Shown here: positions 42,232-51,418 of the stretch, piece after piece
How the letters are laid out: each line of letters opens with the position of its first letter
How positions within the stretch are numbered: the stretch's first letter is position 1
NCBI RefSeq assembly: GCF_963667985.1
Contig: NZ_OY764081.1
Location: 1,523,599-1,587,598, forward strand
From: an uncultured Methanocorpusculum sp.
GTDB taxonomy: Archaea > Halobacteriota > Methanomicrobia > Methanomicrobiales > Methanocorpusculaceae
Length of the DNA stretch: 64,000 nucleotides
Direction of reading: 5' to 3'
The notes under the pieces: model-generated
Told to the model about the DNA's origin: nothing
Seen by the model: the letters and a program-made list of their open reading frames with translations, nothing else
Databases searched by the model: none
Translations under genes and position numbers: made by a program

Positions 42232-43431
42232 TTAGAAATGCTCCTCAATTCTTATAAGTTCATTTAGTTTAGCAATGCGCTCTCCACCAACAACGCCGCT
42301 CTTCATAAAGCAGCAGCCGAATGCCGTTGCAAGATGGGCGATGGTGTTGTCGGTCGTTTCACCAGATCGGTGGCTCATGACCGTTTCATACCCGTAATCA
42401 TGGGCGAGACTGATCGTTTCGAAGGTGTCCGTCAGAGTCCCGATCTGATTTGGTTTGATCAGGACACAGTTGCAGGCATCAAGTTTGATACCTTCTTCCA
42501 GACGGGAAGCATTCGTAACGAACATGTCATCACCGCAGATAAGAGTGTCGCGGCCGGAGACTTCTTCGGTGATACGTGCAAACCCTTCGAAATCCTCTTC
42601 CTGAATCGGGTCTTCGACATAGATCAGGTTGTATTTTTCGGTCAGGTCGGCAATGTATGCAATCTGCTCCTCAGTAGTTCGCTTTGCATTCTTATAGACG
42701 TATCTACCGCTTGCGGCATCCCACATCTCCGATGCGGCAACGTCAAGTCCCATGTGGACTTCGATGCCGGTTTCGTCAAAGACTTTCGTGGTTGCTTCGT
42801 TTACGATTTCAAAGGCTTCAAGGTCGGCGATGTGCGGAGCCCATGCCCCTTCGTCGCCTTTACCGCAGCCCTTACCGCGCGCGATAAGGATCTCTTTTAT
42901 GCGTTTGTGGACGAGGGCATTGGTGAATACGGCTTCAGCAGCGGTGGATGCGCCGGTCGGCACGATAAGGAACTCCTGAATATCGGTTGCGTCAACCGCA
43001 TGAGCGCCACCGCCGATAACATTTCCTAACGGCAGCGGGGTCTGGGAGATAAAAGCGCCACCGAGGTACTGATAGAGTTCCATGTTGAGTGTGCTTGCCG
43101 CTGCTTTGGCGTTGGCAAGAGACAGAGCCACGGCGATGTTGGCGCCGATTCCGGAAAGATCGGACGTTCCGTCGACCTCATGCAGGGTGTCATCGAATCC
43201 GCGCTGATCGGCAGAATCAAGTTCTATCAGTTTGGGGAGGAGGTTGATATAGGCATCGGCCACGGCCTCGTCGCACGGACGGACTTTTGCCTCATAGATA
43301 CCGGTAGAGGCTCCGCTCGGAGCGCAGGCACGACCGAATCCGCCGGAGATCGTGGAGATCTCGGCTTCGACGGTCGGATTGCCGCGGGAGTCCAGAATTG
43401 TCCGAAGAAGAATGTCGGAAATTTCAGTCAT
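42232..43431 (-). CDS. eno: Enolase
   Basis: 399-residue glycolytic/gluconeogenic enzyme interconverting 2-phosphoglycerate and phosphoenolpyruvate with Mg2+. [14 protein letters not shown] opens the protein, GASTGIYEA forms the flexible loop, [14 protein letters not shown] and CGDDMFVTN give metal ligands, [13 protein letters not shown] carries the catalytic Lys, and [16 protein letters not shown] follows. Its position between RpoK and S2 is the classic archaeal order. It also serves gluconeogenesis from CO2-derived carbon here. Confidence 0.97.
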   Translation of the reverse strand: MTEISDILLRTILDSRGNPTVEAEISTISGGFGRACAPSGASTGIYEAKVRPCDEAVADAYINLLPKLIELDSADQRGFDDTLHEVDGTSDLSGIGANIAVALSLANAKAAASTLNMELYQYLGGAFISQTPLPLGNVIGGGAHAVDATDIQEFLIVPTGASTAAEAVFTNALVHKRIKEILIARGKGCGKGDEGAWAPHIADLEAFEIVNEATTKVFDETGIEVHMGLDVAASEMWDAASGRYVYKNAKRTTEEQIAYIADLTEKYNLIYVEDPIQEEDFEGFARITEEVSGRDTLICGDDMFVTNASRLEEGIKLDACNCVLIKPNQIGTLTDTFETISLAHDYGYETVMSHRSGETTDNTIAHLATAFGCCFMKSGVVGGERIAKLNELIRIEEHF

Positions 43432-43433
43432 AC

Positions 43434-43622
43434 TTAAAGCACCTCTGAGCAGGTACCGAACTGGCGTTTCACCGTTATCGGGACCCGATCAGCGTCGAAC
43501 TCCTCTAACGCGATGTCAAGAGGATCAATCTTTACGGTTTTCACGAGAACCGGAGCTCCCATAGAAATCTGTAAAGCACGTGCCCCGACGATGCGGGCAC
43601 GTTCATAACGTGTATATGTCAT
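43434..43622 (-). CDS. rpoK: DNA-directed RNA polymerase subunit K
   Basis: 62-residue homolog of eukaryotic Rpb6 and bacterial omega, which aids assembly and promotes clamp stability. [20 protein letters not shown] is the family core, and the C-terminal VPITVKRQF is normal. It begins between tRNA-Pro and enolase and its stop precedes eno by two bases. Confidence 0.96.
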
Positions 43623-43660
43623 AGAAAATCACATCCACAAATAAGAGAGAATGGAAAAAT

Positions 43661-43734
43661 GGGGTCGCTGAGATTCGAACTCAGGTCACTACGTCCCGAA
43701 CGTAATAGGATGGTCCAGGCTACCCTACGACCCC
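43661..43734 (-). tRNA. tRNA-Pro (anticodon CGG)
   Basis: Minus strand: acceptor GGGGTCG, D arm GGGTAGCCTGGACCATCC, anticodon arm TTACG-TTCGGGA-CGTAG with CGG after U33, T arm CTGAG-TTCGAAT-CTCAG, acceptor 3' CGACCCC, A73 at 43660. It lies inside the cluster between rpoN and rpoK. Confidence 0.94.
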
Positions 43735-43750
43735 GCAATTCATTCATGTC

Positions 43751-43939
43751 TCACGTGTACGGATACAACTCATCAACAGTCTCTTTGTGAGAGAGAAGCA
43801 TTCTTCTGCAGCAATATCGGTCTAACCCGAGTGAATCCAGAATCTCTTTCGGATCCTCGCCCGCAGCTTTTCTCTGTTGATATTCTTCCCATACAGTAGA
43901 AATTACTTTTCCACAGGTGAAACATCGAACTGGTATCAT
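43751..43939 (-). CDS. rpoN: DNA-directed RNA polymerase subunit N
   Basis: 62-residue zinc-binding subunit (Rpb10 homolog). [13 protein letters not shown] supplies the first two zinc Cys and [12 protein letters not shown] the other two, the invariant family signature. It is part of the D/L assembly platform and is followed by tRNA-Pro then rpoK on the same strand. Confidence 0.97.
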   Translation of the reverse strand: MIPVRCFTCGKVISTVWEEYQQRKAAGEDPKEILDSLGLDRYCCRRMLLSHKETVDELYPYT

Positions 43940-44012
43940 AAGTTATCTTTACGTCCTTATTAAATTGTTGATATGTGGGGTTGCCCCCTCCATATATTCT
44001 GTATGCTGTGCC

Positions 44013-44411
44013 TTAACGATAAGACTTCTGGAACCGTGCACGTGCACCGCGTCCATGAGGCTTCTTCGCTTCTTTCTGACGTGAGTCATTGACAAGGAGC
44101 GTTCTGTCGTAAGAGATGTACACTTCCTTGATCTTCGGGTCATTGGTCCAGGAAAGGATACCGCGGCCAAGTGCCGTGCGGATTGCCTCTGCCTGACCCA
44201 TGACGCCTCCGCCGGAGACATCAATATCGACATCGACGTTGTCGATGGATCCTGGTGCAAGTGCAAGTGCCTCGGAGATCTTCATGCGAATGATCTCGTT
44301 ACCGTATACTTCAAGGGGGACGGAGTTAATTCTAACTCTGCCTTTTCCCTCGCGAAGGGTGGCGCGGGCAATTGCGGTTTTTCTTTTTCCACTGGTGTTA
44401 ATAATTTTCAT
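44013..44411 (-). CDS. rps9: 30S ribosomal protein S9
   Basis: 132-residue protein whose basic C-terminal tail (HGRGARARFQKSYR) reaches the decoding centre. SGKRKTAIARATLREGKGRV at the N-terminus and GGGVMGQAEAIRTALGRGI are conserved. It follows rpl13 by 14 bases in the standard archaeal order. Confidence 0.97.
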   Translation of the reverse strand: MKIINTSGKRKTAIARATLREGKGRVRINSVPLEVYGNEIIRMKISEALALAPGSIDNVDVDIDVSGGGVMGQAEAIRTALGRGILSWTNDPKIKEVYISYDRTLLVNDSRQKEAKKPHGRGARARFQKSYR

Positions 44412-44425
44412 CTTAGATCACCTGT

Positions 44426-44854
44426 TTAGAATTTTGCTCCAAGGTTTTTGCTGATCTCACCAACAGAGATGTATCTGGCTCCGCTCAGCCGGCTGCGGTG
44501 AGCGTCTTCCAGAACTTCCGCCTCGACGTCTATGAGTTCGTAAGGAACTCCGACGTATGCCTTGACGCGGCGGAAAGCTGCTGCTCCCGGCCGTGTCTTG
44601 TAGGGGATCATACCGCGGATGGTGCGTTTTACCAGGTGATCCGGGCGTCTTGGAAGGAACGGACCTCCTTCGACGGATCCGCGAACACGCTTAACCTGGT
44701 ATTCGTTTAAGACCATTGCACGAGCGCCGGATACGATGACCTTCTCGGCATTGATGATTGCAATCTCCTCACCGGCGAGGATGCGGGTTGCAACAATACT
44801 GGATAGTCTTCCAAGAAGGAGATTTTCTCCATCAATAACTGTTACCATACTCAT
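44426..44854 (-). CDS. rpl13: 50S ribosomal protein L13
   Basis: 142-residue large-subunit assembly protein. GRLSSIVATRILAGEEIAII and LPRRPDHLVKRTIRGMIPYK are characteristic archaeal L13 blocks. The start may be ATG 44854 or the in-frame ATG 44848; both lie just after the rpl18e stop. Confidence 0.96.
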   Translation of the reverse strand: MSMVTVIDGENLLLGRLSSIVATRILAGEEIAIINAEKVIVSGARAMVLNEYQVKRVRGSVEGGPFLPRRPDHLVKRTIRGMIPYKTRPGAAAFRRVKAYVGVPYELIDVEAEVLEDAHRSRLSGARYISVGEISKNLGAKF

Positions 44855-44855
44855 C

Positions 44856-45209
44856 TCACCTCAGGATCCTTACGCGGCTTCCTTTCGGATTTGCAGCGAC
44901 AAGCTCTTCGATTGTCATGCAGGTGCCTTTTGCTTCGGTGATTTTCTCGCGGGCTGCATCGGAGAAGTTGAGAGCTGCAACGGATACGGAAGTACCAATT
45001 ACACCTGCTGCGAGCACTTTGCCCGGAACCAGGATGATCTCATTCTCGTTTGCATAGCGGTTGATTTTACCGACGTTCACTTCTGCCTGATTCTTGCTGG
45101 ACGTGTTCAGACGGCCGGCAATTTCACGCCAGATGTTTGCCTCGTTCTCCCGGGATGCGCGTTTAAGCATCATGATTAAGGATTCGAGACGTGGGTTAGT
45201 TTTATTCAT
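44856..45209 (-). CDS. rpl18e: 50S ribosomal protein L18e
   Basis: 117-residue archaeal/eukaryotic large-subunit protein with the L15/L18e fold. NEIILVPGKVLAAG and VAALNFSDAAREKI match the family, and KGSRVRILR closes it. The start ATG 45209 directly follows the rpoD stop without a gap. Confidence 0.96.
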   Translation of the reverse strand: MNKTNPRLESLIMMLKRASRENEANIWREIAGRLNTSSKNQAEVNVGKINRYANENEIILVPGKVLAAGVIGTSVSVAALNFSDAAREKITEAKGTCMTIEELVAANPKGSRVRILR

Positions 45210-46037
45210 TTACAGTCCCTCCTGTAATGCTTCAATAAGATCTGAGGATCTTGACTTGATATGCAGCAGTGCTCTTTCAATGATCTCTTTCACCGGCAAG
45301 GACCCGTCGCTTTCAACAACGAAGATGAACTTCGTGCTGTCTGCACTAATAATAATAGCAGGGTCTTCGCCGATGCCACTGTCCATACATGCAGTCTCGC
45401 AGAGACGGCATAACGAACAGTCTTTTTCCTTGCTTTCGCCGTTTACAACACGGATGCTGACGGTATCTTTGGTGAGTTCCAGAACGTCGCGTGGACATTC
45501 GGCAACACATTTTCCGCAGCCGTCACAGGTATCTTTGATGGTGATGACCGGATATTCGGAGTAACCGCAGGCAAGAGTCGGCTGCCATTTGGCATGCTCT
45601 TTTCCGTAGTTGACTTCCGCCACTGCCTCCAAAACGACCTTCTGATTTTCCCAAAGTTTGACGATCGGGATATTGTTGTGGACCGGGACGACGTTCTCGT
45701 CCATGGAGATAAGATCACCGGAGGTGACCATCTTCGGGCCTTCAACACTCAGGGTAAACATTACCGTGCAGTGTGGACATCCCTCGCCACCGCAGGAACA
45801 TCCGCTTCGCGGAACGTACTGCGAGAGGTCGGTCTTAATGGGGATGAGACCAAGTCTGTGTGCCAGCATCTCGTCAAAGAGAACGCTGGTATTGTCATAG
45901 ATGCGGATATCTTCGATGGCGAGGGTTGGCACCTCACCGATCATCGAGCGACGAAGTGCGTTGGCAAATGCAGGAGTCGCTCCGTGAATAGTAAAACGTG
46001 CGACAGAGTCATCGAGCCTGCTGAATACAAGATCCAT
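45210..46037 (-). CDS. rpoD: DNA-directed RNA polymerase subunit D with two Fe-S clusters
   Basis: 275-residue Rpb3/alpha homolog that pairs with RpoL to start polymerase assembly. Inserted between the dimer parts is a ferredoxin-like domain with both four-Cys sets intact: CDGCGKCVAECP and CSLCRLCETAC. So this lineage keeps two [4Fe-4S] clusters, a pattern seen in some methanogens, whereas other archaea have one or none. An earlier cysteine set, SGCSCGGEGCPHC, is an extra possible metal site in the N-terminal half. Redox sensing by the polymerase has been suggested. Confidence 0.96.
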   Translation of the reverse strand: MDLVFSRLDDSVARFTIHGATPAFANALRRSMIGEVPTLAIEDIRIYDNTSVLFDEMLAHRLGLIPIKTDLSQYVPRSGCSCGGEGCPHCTVMFTLSVEGPKMVTSGDLISMDENVVPVHNNIPIVKLWENQKVVLEAVAEVNYGKEHAKWQPTLACGYSEYPVITIKDTCDGCGKCVAECPRDVLELTKDTVSIRVVNGESKEKDCSLCRLCETACMDSGIGEDPAIIISADSTKFIFVVESDGSLPVKEIIERALLHIKSRSSDLIEALQEGL

Positions 46038-46433
46038 TCAGACTCTCCTGCCTCTTCTGCCACCTTTGGCACGGATGCTGTCGTGTGGTACCGGAGTTAC
46101 GTCTTCGATTCTGCCGATGCGCATACCTGCACGTGAAAGTGCACGAATTGCTGCCTGTGCGCCGGGTCCGGGTGACCGCTGTCTTCCGTTTCCGGGAGCA
46201 CGAACACGAATGTGGAGTCCGGTAATGCCTTTGTCCTTGGAGGCCTGGGCGATGTTGATTGCCATCTGCATTGCTGCGTAGGGCGATGACTCATTGCGGG
46301 CCTGCTTAACGACCATTCCACCGCTGGATTTGCAGATGGTTTCTGCACCCGAAAGATCGGTTACGGTGATGATGGTGTTGTTGAATGAGGCAAAGATGTG
46401 GGCAATACCCCATTTTTCAGTTGCTTCTGCCAT
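46038..46433 (-). CDS. rps11: 30S ribosomal protein S11
   Basis: 131-residue protein of the small-subunit platform. [20 protein letters not shown] at the start, [20 protein letters not shown] and the tail [20 protein letters not shown] are invariant family blocks. It is one base pair group from rpoD in the order S4-S11-RpoD. Confidence 0.97.
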
Positions 46434-46435
46434 GA

Positions 46436-46981
46436 TTATGCCCTCTGATTCATGATGCGCTGGCGTTCACCATTTGCTTCATCGCCGAGACTGGAGGTTG
46501 CGTAATACACAATGCCAGCCTCTTCTGCAATGGAGACCATGTAGCTTGGAACGCTCACACGCTGACCATTGATAGCAATGTGTCCGTGGGTGATAAGCTG
46601 ACGTGCCTGTTTCGGGCTGCGTGCAAGACCTTTGCGGTAGACGATCGTCTGAAGGCGGCGCTCAAGGATGTCTTCGACTTTTAAAGACAGAATGTTATCC
46701 ATTGCTGCGTCCGGGCCAAGAAGGCCGTAGCGCTGGAGCGTGCCGACAAGTTCATCGCGGCGGGCAATTGTCTTGGGCGCTTCACCGATGGATGAGGTCA
46801 TTGCGAGAACTTCACGGGCGCCGCTTCTGTGCTTTCTCAGCACTTCGGTGGCTCTCCAGATCTCGCGTTTGTTACGCAGACCGTAGGTGATCGCAAGGAC
46901 GCGTTCTGATTCAATACGCGACTTCTCGAAGCGGCGCTTCGGGGAAGAGTATTGTTTGGTGTTCTTTCCTGGGTATCCCAT
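46436..46981 (-). CDS. rps4: 30S ribosomal protein S4
   Basis: 181-residue primary 16S rRNA-binding protein, archaeal form. It begins [20 protein letters not shown]; the S4 RNA-binding domain is at about 103-165 ([39 protein letters not shown]). It lies between rps13 and rps11 as usual. Confidence 0.97.
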
Positions 46982-46995
46982 TTTAAATCACCTGC

Positions 46996-47448
46996 TTAGT
47001 TCCGCCTCTTGGAGACACCGACGATCTTTCCAAATCTGCCGGTTGCTTTAGTACGCTGTCCGCGAACTTTGAGACCATTCTCATGACGGATACCGCGGTA
47101 ACACCGCATCTTCTTCATGAGGTTGATGTCATCTTCCTTCGCAAGGGAAAGGTCGCTGCCGTAGAGGTGTTTCGGTTCTCCCGAGTACACATCTACCGGG
47201 CGGTTGACCATCCATTTTGGCACTGAGGCAGGGTATGCTTTTACCTGCTTTTCAATCGCGGCCACATCTTCATCGCCTAAGAGACCCATGGTGGCACGGG
47301 TGTCGACGCCTGCACGGCGTGCGATGATGAGTGCGGCATGGAGGCCGATGCCCTTAATGCCGGTGAGCGCGAGCTGCACAGGCTGGGTACCGTCCAGATC
47401 AGTGTTAATGATCCGCACAAAATATTTTAATTCTGACTCTTCAACCAT
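46996..47448 (-). CDS. rps13: 30S ribosomal protein S13
   Basis: 150-residue head protein contacting tRNA and the inter-subunit bridge. IINTDLDGTQPVQLALTGIK near the start (archaeal extension), GIRHENGLKVRGQRTKATGR near the end. First gene of the S13-S4-S11-RpoD cluster; upstream lies tRNA-Ser. Confidence 0.97.
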   Translation of the reverse strand: MVEESELKYFVRIINTDLDGTQPVQLALTGIKGIGLHAALIIARRAGVDTRATMGLLGDEDVAAIEKQVKAYPASVPKWMVNRPVDVYSGEPKHLYGSDLSLAKEDDINLMKKMRCYRGIRHENGLKVRGQRTKATGRFGKIVGVSKRRN

Positions 47449-47521
47449 TTTTTCGCCTCTCTTTTGGAGAGTTTAGTCTAAATTTGAAACACACAAAATG
47501 TGCGTGTTGCGTATGTTAAGC

Positions 47522-47605
47522 GCAGACGGAGGGATTTGAACCCTCGAGTCCCAGGGGGACACAGGTTTAGCAAACCTGCGCCATACCAGGCTTGGCTACG
47601 TCTAC
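47522..47605 (-). tRNA. tRNA-Ser (anticodon GCT)
   Basis: Minus strand: acceptor GTAGACG, D arm GCC...GGC, anticodon arm CAGGT-TTGCTAA-ACCTG with GCT after U33, a long variable arm (GTCCCCCTGGGACT), T arm GAGGG-TTCAAAT-CCCTC, acceptor 3' CGTCTGC, G73 at 47521. A class II tRNA, as expected for Ser. Confidence 0.94.
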
Positions 47606-47659
47606 AGAGAACTCCGCATCTTTCCTTCCGAGGATCGGAAGGCTACACGTTATCTAGAA

Positions 47660-47725
47660 GATATATGCAGGTCGACACTCGCAGTATGCCAGATACTGCT
47701 CCACTAAACTGAGTGCTCTATTATG
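47660..47725 (-). other. tRNA-like remnant upstream of tRNA-Ser
   Basis: The minus strand reads a D-arm-like CTCAGTTTAGTGGAGC, then a stem-loop CAGTA-TCTGGCA-TACTG, then GTGTCGACCTGC, which looks like a T arm that lost part of its 5' strand. The loop lacks the invariant T33 and the acceptor ends do not pair. It may be a decayed tRNA or another small structured RNA. Confidence 0.25.
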
Positions 47726-47783
47726 TAAGGGTTAGAGCAATATAATACTTCGCCTATCTCTCTATGGAGAAAAACAAAATGTA

Positions 47784-48056
47784 TTAGTTTTTCAGACAGC
47801 TCAGAAGAGCGTCGCAGCGGTCGATCATATGCTGGGCGGCTTCACGCATTACGGTGAGCGGCTCTTTGGTAGCTCCGGGCTTCATGGTGATAAACACTTC
47901 TGGGTCGGAGAACTGGTATTTGATCACGTATTTGGCAACATCCACTTCAGGATCTGCAAGGATCTCATCCACCAGCGCATTGACGATGGTGTGCCCTTCA
48001 CCTTCGAGACTGACCCGTATCTTATCTTTCTCAAGCTCGATAATCTTCAGCTTCAT
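47784..48056 (-). CDS. rpoL: DNA-directed RNA polymerase subunit L
   Basis: 90-residue Rpb11 homolog that dimerises with RpoD. EGEGHTIVNALVDEILADPE is the alpha-motif region shared with bacterial alpha. From ATG 48056 the protein begins MKLKIIELEKD, the usual start; an upstream in-frame ATG at 48068 adds four residues. The gene lies apart from the main cluster, about 180 bases upstream of the tRNA-Ser gene. Confidence 0.93.
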   Translation of the reverse strand: MKLKIIELEKDKIRVSLEGEGHTIVNALVDEILADPEVDVAKYVIKYQFSDPEVFITMKPGATKEPLTVMREAAQHMIDRCDALLSCLKN

Positions 48057-48120
48057 TCCCTTATACATTCGCCGGACGACACTATATAATTGTGGGATGG
48101 ATCAATGCCAAAAAAGGGAT

Positions 48121-48735
48121 TTAAAGGATTTTCTGAGTGAAGGCAACCTGACCGGAGATACGGGTGATCCGCACCTTGACATTCTGACCGGCCTTGGTTC
48201 CGGCGACATAGAGAATATATTTACCGATTCTTGCAACGCCGTCGCCTTTCTTGCTGATCGATTCGATATGGACCTCGAGTTCCTTTCCTTCCTCGATCGC
48301 AGGGCCCTGAACCTCGGTTTTCGCTTTGCGTTTACGGATAGGTCTCTTCGATCCGCACGCCTCGCAGAGAAGCATCAGAACACGGTCTTCTTTGACGAGT
48401 TTCGTGTCCGGCCTGCCGCATTCTGAGCAGATGACGTAATCGCCGACATAGGTCTCTAAAATCGCATCGAACTGCGCCTGTTCGAACTTTCCATTGAACA
48501 CCGCGCGGGTCCCGTCGATCTTGCCTGCCGTACCAAGTTCGCCCAGAATGAACTTCATGAAATGATCGGGATCACGGTTGAGGGTATCGGCGATATCGGA
48601 AAAGTTCTCGAGGACCGTAGTTTTCCCCTCGAGGTAGATCTTCGCCTTCGGCATGACGAACCGTTCGCCGGTCTCCGTCGGTTCCCCTATCCCGGAATAC
48701 ACGGCCTTTAACATATCTTCGTATGACTGCACCAT
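48121..48735 (-). CDS. Translation initiation factor aIF2 beta with C-terminal TRAM domain
   Basis: 204 residues. Beta subunit of the factor that brings initiator tRNA to the ribosome. The N-terminal part is the aIF2-beta/aIF5 core (DPDHFMKFILGELGTAGKID, GKFEQAQFDAILETYV). A C2-C2 zinc ribbon follows at about 98-127 (CSECGRPDT and CEACGSKRP). Residues about 145-204 form a TRAM domain (ISKKGDGVARIGKYILYVAG, VKVRITRISGQVAF), an RNA-binding module. The fusion is known in some euryarchaea and probably strengthens RNA contacts. Confidence 0.93.
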   Translation of the reverse strand: MVQSYEDMLKAVYSGIGEPTETGERFVMPKAKIYLEGKTTVLENFSDIADTLNRDPDHFMKFILGELGTAGKIDGTRAVFNGKFEQAQFDAILETYVGDYVICSECGRPDTKLVKEDRVLMLLCEACGSKRPIRKRKAKTEVQGPAIEEGKELEVHIESISKKGDGVARIGKYILYVAGTKAGQNVKVRITRISGQVAFTQKIL

Positions 48736-48923
48736 AATACATACACGTTGGTCGTAAGAACATATAGGTCTGATGCACCGGATAAGACTCCCGCCCCGTT
48801 TTATCCAGTAAAGGAATAGGGCGATCCAACAGACCCGGCAAATGCCGTTTCAAACGCCGTACTACTATTTATATTTGGAAAAAAGAATTTGATTAGATAT
48901 TTGGTATCTTTGGGATATCCAGC

Positions 48924-50095
48924 ATGAAAGCAAGACCAGAAGCCGCAATATCGCCGACGATCGGCGTGATACTTCTCATCTTTCTAACCGTAGTTCTTGT
49001 CGGCATAGCCGGGCTGGTTTTTTTCGGCTTTGCTGATAATCTAACGGAGCCAAAACATGCATATATCACCGCAGAAACAACGGGAAACACCACAAATCCT
49101 CTGGTCCTGCGTGTCTGGGACATCGGTGGCGGGACTGTGTTAAAAGATCTGATCGTTTCCGTAAACACGCCGGACGGAATCAGTATCGGGACACCGACCA
49201 AGATTTCAAATGCATTTTATGTGGGGGAGACCATCCCAATCGAATTCGACGACAGCTTTCCAAAAGGAAACTACCTTGTGACAGTAACCGGCGAATTTGC
49301 CGACGGAGCGAAACAGGTGCTCTTTACCAAAAATATGGAGCTTGGAGCCGACGGCCAGAAGATCAAGGAGGTCAGTACGGAAAAGCTCTTCCTTATGGCA
49401 AATTATGCATACTGGGCGCCGAACAAAATCTATCTGACGGATACGACCCCCTCAAGAATATCGCGAACATCGCATACTGGACGCTTGATCTTGGCTACTC
49501 CGGGGTGGACATACAGGTATTATTCGATCAGGCGGACGATTACAGCTATACGTATCCGGCCGAGGCATTCAACGGAACGTCGCAGAAATTCCTGATCACC
49601 TATATTGCATATTATATCGATGGAAAATCCAAGACGACCGTGCAGAAAGAAGTACAAATGTACATCAGCGAACAGCCGGGCGAACTGGGAGAGTATCTGA
49701 AAAACTACAAGATCGGAGGAGAATCCCTGCAGGGAACTGGGGACAAAAACCACCACATATCCCTCATTGGAATCCTGGCCACTGAAGTCTGGAGAAACTA
49801 TATCAGTGGGAGATCTATCGAAGTAGATGGACAGGAACATCCCGCCCTTCAGATCAATCTGAACGATCCAAAAGAAGGAGCAAGTTCCGTTTCGATCACC
49901 AGTGACACGGAATTCTGTATTGGTCGTCCCCCCAATTCTATAAGTTTTGCACCCGGCGAAACCTATGAGGGAGGCTTTGAGACCTTTTATCTCAATACGG
50001 CAAACAGGACCGCGATCAATGTCACCTTAAAAGTGTTCGACGTAAATAACACCAAATTAGCCGAACAGACGACCGTGATCACCATCAGGGACTGA
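48924..50095 (+). pseudogene. Archaeal type IV pilin-like surface protein, frameshifted
   Basis: The N-terminus AISPTIGVILLIFLTVVLVG is the class III signal and core helix of archaeal pilins (DUF1628 type), processed by an EppA/PibD-like peptidase and assembled outside the membrane. The first frame runs 48924-49595, but its last about 50 residues are nonsense. The second frame, open from about 49452 to 50095, holds the real C-terminus (NIANIAYWTLDLGYSGVDI onward). One extra C in the CCCCC run at 49447-49451 restores a single protein of about 390 residues. The C run could allow on/off switching. Confidence 0.75.
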
Positions 50096-50157
50096 CTGCA
50101 TCAGACGATAGTGAAGAGAGATTCTGCAAGACGTAAATAATTAAAAAAAGAAGTGGA

Positions 50158-51375
50158 TCAGTTCCCGAATTTTTTCCAGGACTCTTCCAGCGCAGCGATC
50201 GCCGGAAGCTTCTTTCCGGTCAAAAATTCGATGCATGCCCCCCCTCCTGTCGAAAGATGGGAATACTGGGGTTCAAGACCTAGCTGCTCGATTACCGCCA
50301 CCGTGTGGCCGCCGCCGCAGACGGAAAAGTCCACATTCGCCGCCGCACGCAGGAGTTCGAATGTACCGGACGCGAACTTTGCCTCCTCGAAGACACCGGC
50401 CGGACCGTTGAAAACGATCGAACCCGAGTTTCTCAGTGCTTTTGAGAACTGCACAATAGAATCCGTACCCATATCGAGGATCGGGCAGTCTTTGGGAACA
50501 CGGGTGATCGGATACTCCTTCCGCTCATCATGTTCTTTGACCGCGACGTACTCCGGCAGGAGAACCTTGTCGGGGTAGGAGTCGAGAATGGATTTTGCCT
50601 TGGCCACTTCATCGTCGTAGCCGAGCATATGGATAAGATTTCGTGAAGGCTCGCCGATGTCGATCCCTTTTGCCAGATAAAAGACGTTTGCAACCACGCC
50701 GAAAATGGCAACCCGGTCGGCGGTCTTGTTTGCCAGAACGTTTCCGGCAACCGCGATGGAATCATCCACCTTCGTTCCGCCCAGAACGAAGGTCACGGGT
50801 TTGGGCGCCGAGGTGAAAACTTTGGAAAGCATGGACACTTCCTTTTCCATGAGAAGGCCGGCAACCGTTTTCATGGCATAGGAAAGACCGGTGATCGTCG
50901 GCTGGGACCGGTGGGCCGTTCCGAATGCATCATACACAAAAAGATCGGCCATCGAGGCAAGTTTTCGAACAAGATGGGTCTTTGCTCCGTCCTCCGGCTT
51001 CATGGTCAGATTCTCTTCTGCGGAGAACCTGACATTTTCCAGAAGAACGATATCTCCCGGGTGAGAATCACGGATAGCGTGCTTCGCACAAGTGCCGAAG
51101 ATATCATCCACGTAGGTGACCGGCATATTCATGAGCCGCTCCAGTTTATCGGCGTGGGCGGCGAGCGTGGTGAAATCCTTTTTCCCGGGCCGGCTCTGGT
51201 GAGCAAGGACCACAACGCGGGCATCTTCCAGTGCCTGCAGGGTTGGGATGTGTTCGCGGAAACGTTTATCGTCCAAAATAGTATTGGAGGAAGGATCTAT
51301 AGGGGAGTTGAAATCCACACGGACGAGAACGGTTTTTCCGCGTGTTTCAATATCTGCAAGAGTCCCAAAGTTCAT
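50158..51375 (-). CDS. pgk: Phosphoglycerate kinase
   Basis: 405-residue glycolytic/gluconeogenic kinase interconverting 3-phosphoglycerate and 1,3-bisphosphoglycerate. KTVLVRVDFNSPID at the N-terminus, the LAHQSRPG and HRSQPTITG substrate loops, GGTKVDDSIAV and, near the end, FSVCGGGHTVAVIEQLG with STGGGACIEFL for ATP binding. The archaeal form is usually about 410 residues. It is convergent with the pilin gene. Confidence 0.96.
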   Translation of the reverse strand: MNFGTLADIETRGKTVLVRVDFNSPIDPSSNTILDDKRFREHIPTLQALEDARVVVLAHQSRPGKKDFTTLAAHADKLERLMNMPVTYVDDIFGTCAKHAIRDSHPGDIVLLENVRFSAEENLTMKPEDGAKTHLVRKLASMADLFVYDAFGTAHRSQPTITGLSYAMKTVAGLLMEKEVSMLSKVFTSAPKPVTFVLGGTKVDDSIAVAGNVLANKTADRVAIFGVVANVFYLAKGIDIGEPSRNLIHMLGYDDEVAKAKSILDSYPDKVLLPEYVAVKEHDERKEYPITRVPKDCPILDMGTDSIVQFSKALRNSGSIVFNGPAGVFEEAKFASGTFELLRAAANVDFSVCGGGHTVAVIEQLGLEPQYSHLSTGGGACIEFLTGKKLPAIAALEESWKKFGN

Positions 51376-51418
51376 ATCAAAAAGATTGGCTTTTTGTACC
51401 TATAAATACCAAGTGTCT

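Noticed and set aside
42334-43029. Long frame opposite enolase
   Set aside because: Shadow of the well-conserved enolase gene on the other strand.
47651-47682. Vector-like polylinker (TCTAGA and GCAGGTCGAC close together)
   Set aside because: The sites are separated by native-looking DNA and fit the tRNA-like remnant; no other vector sequence is present.
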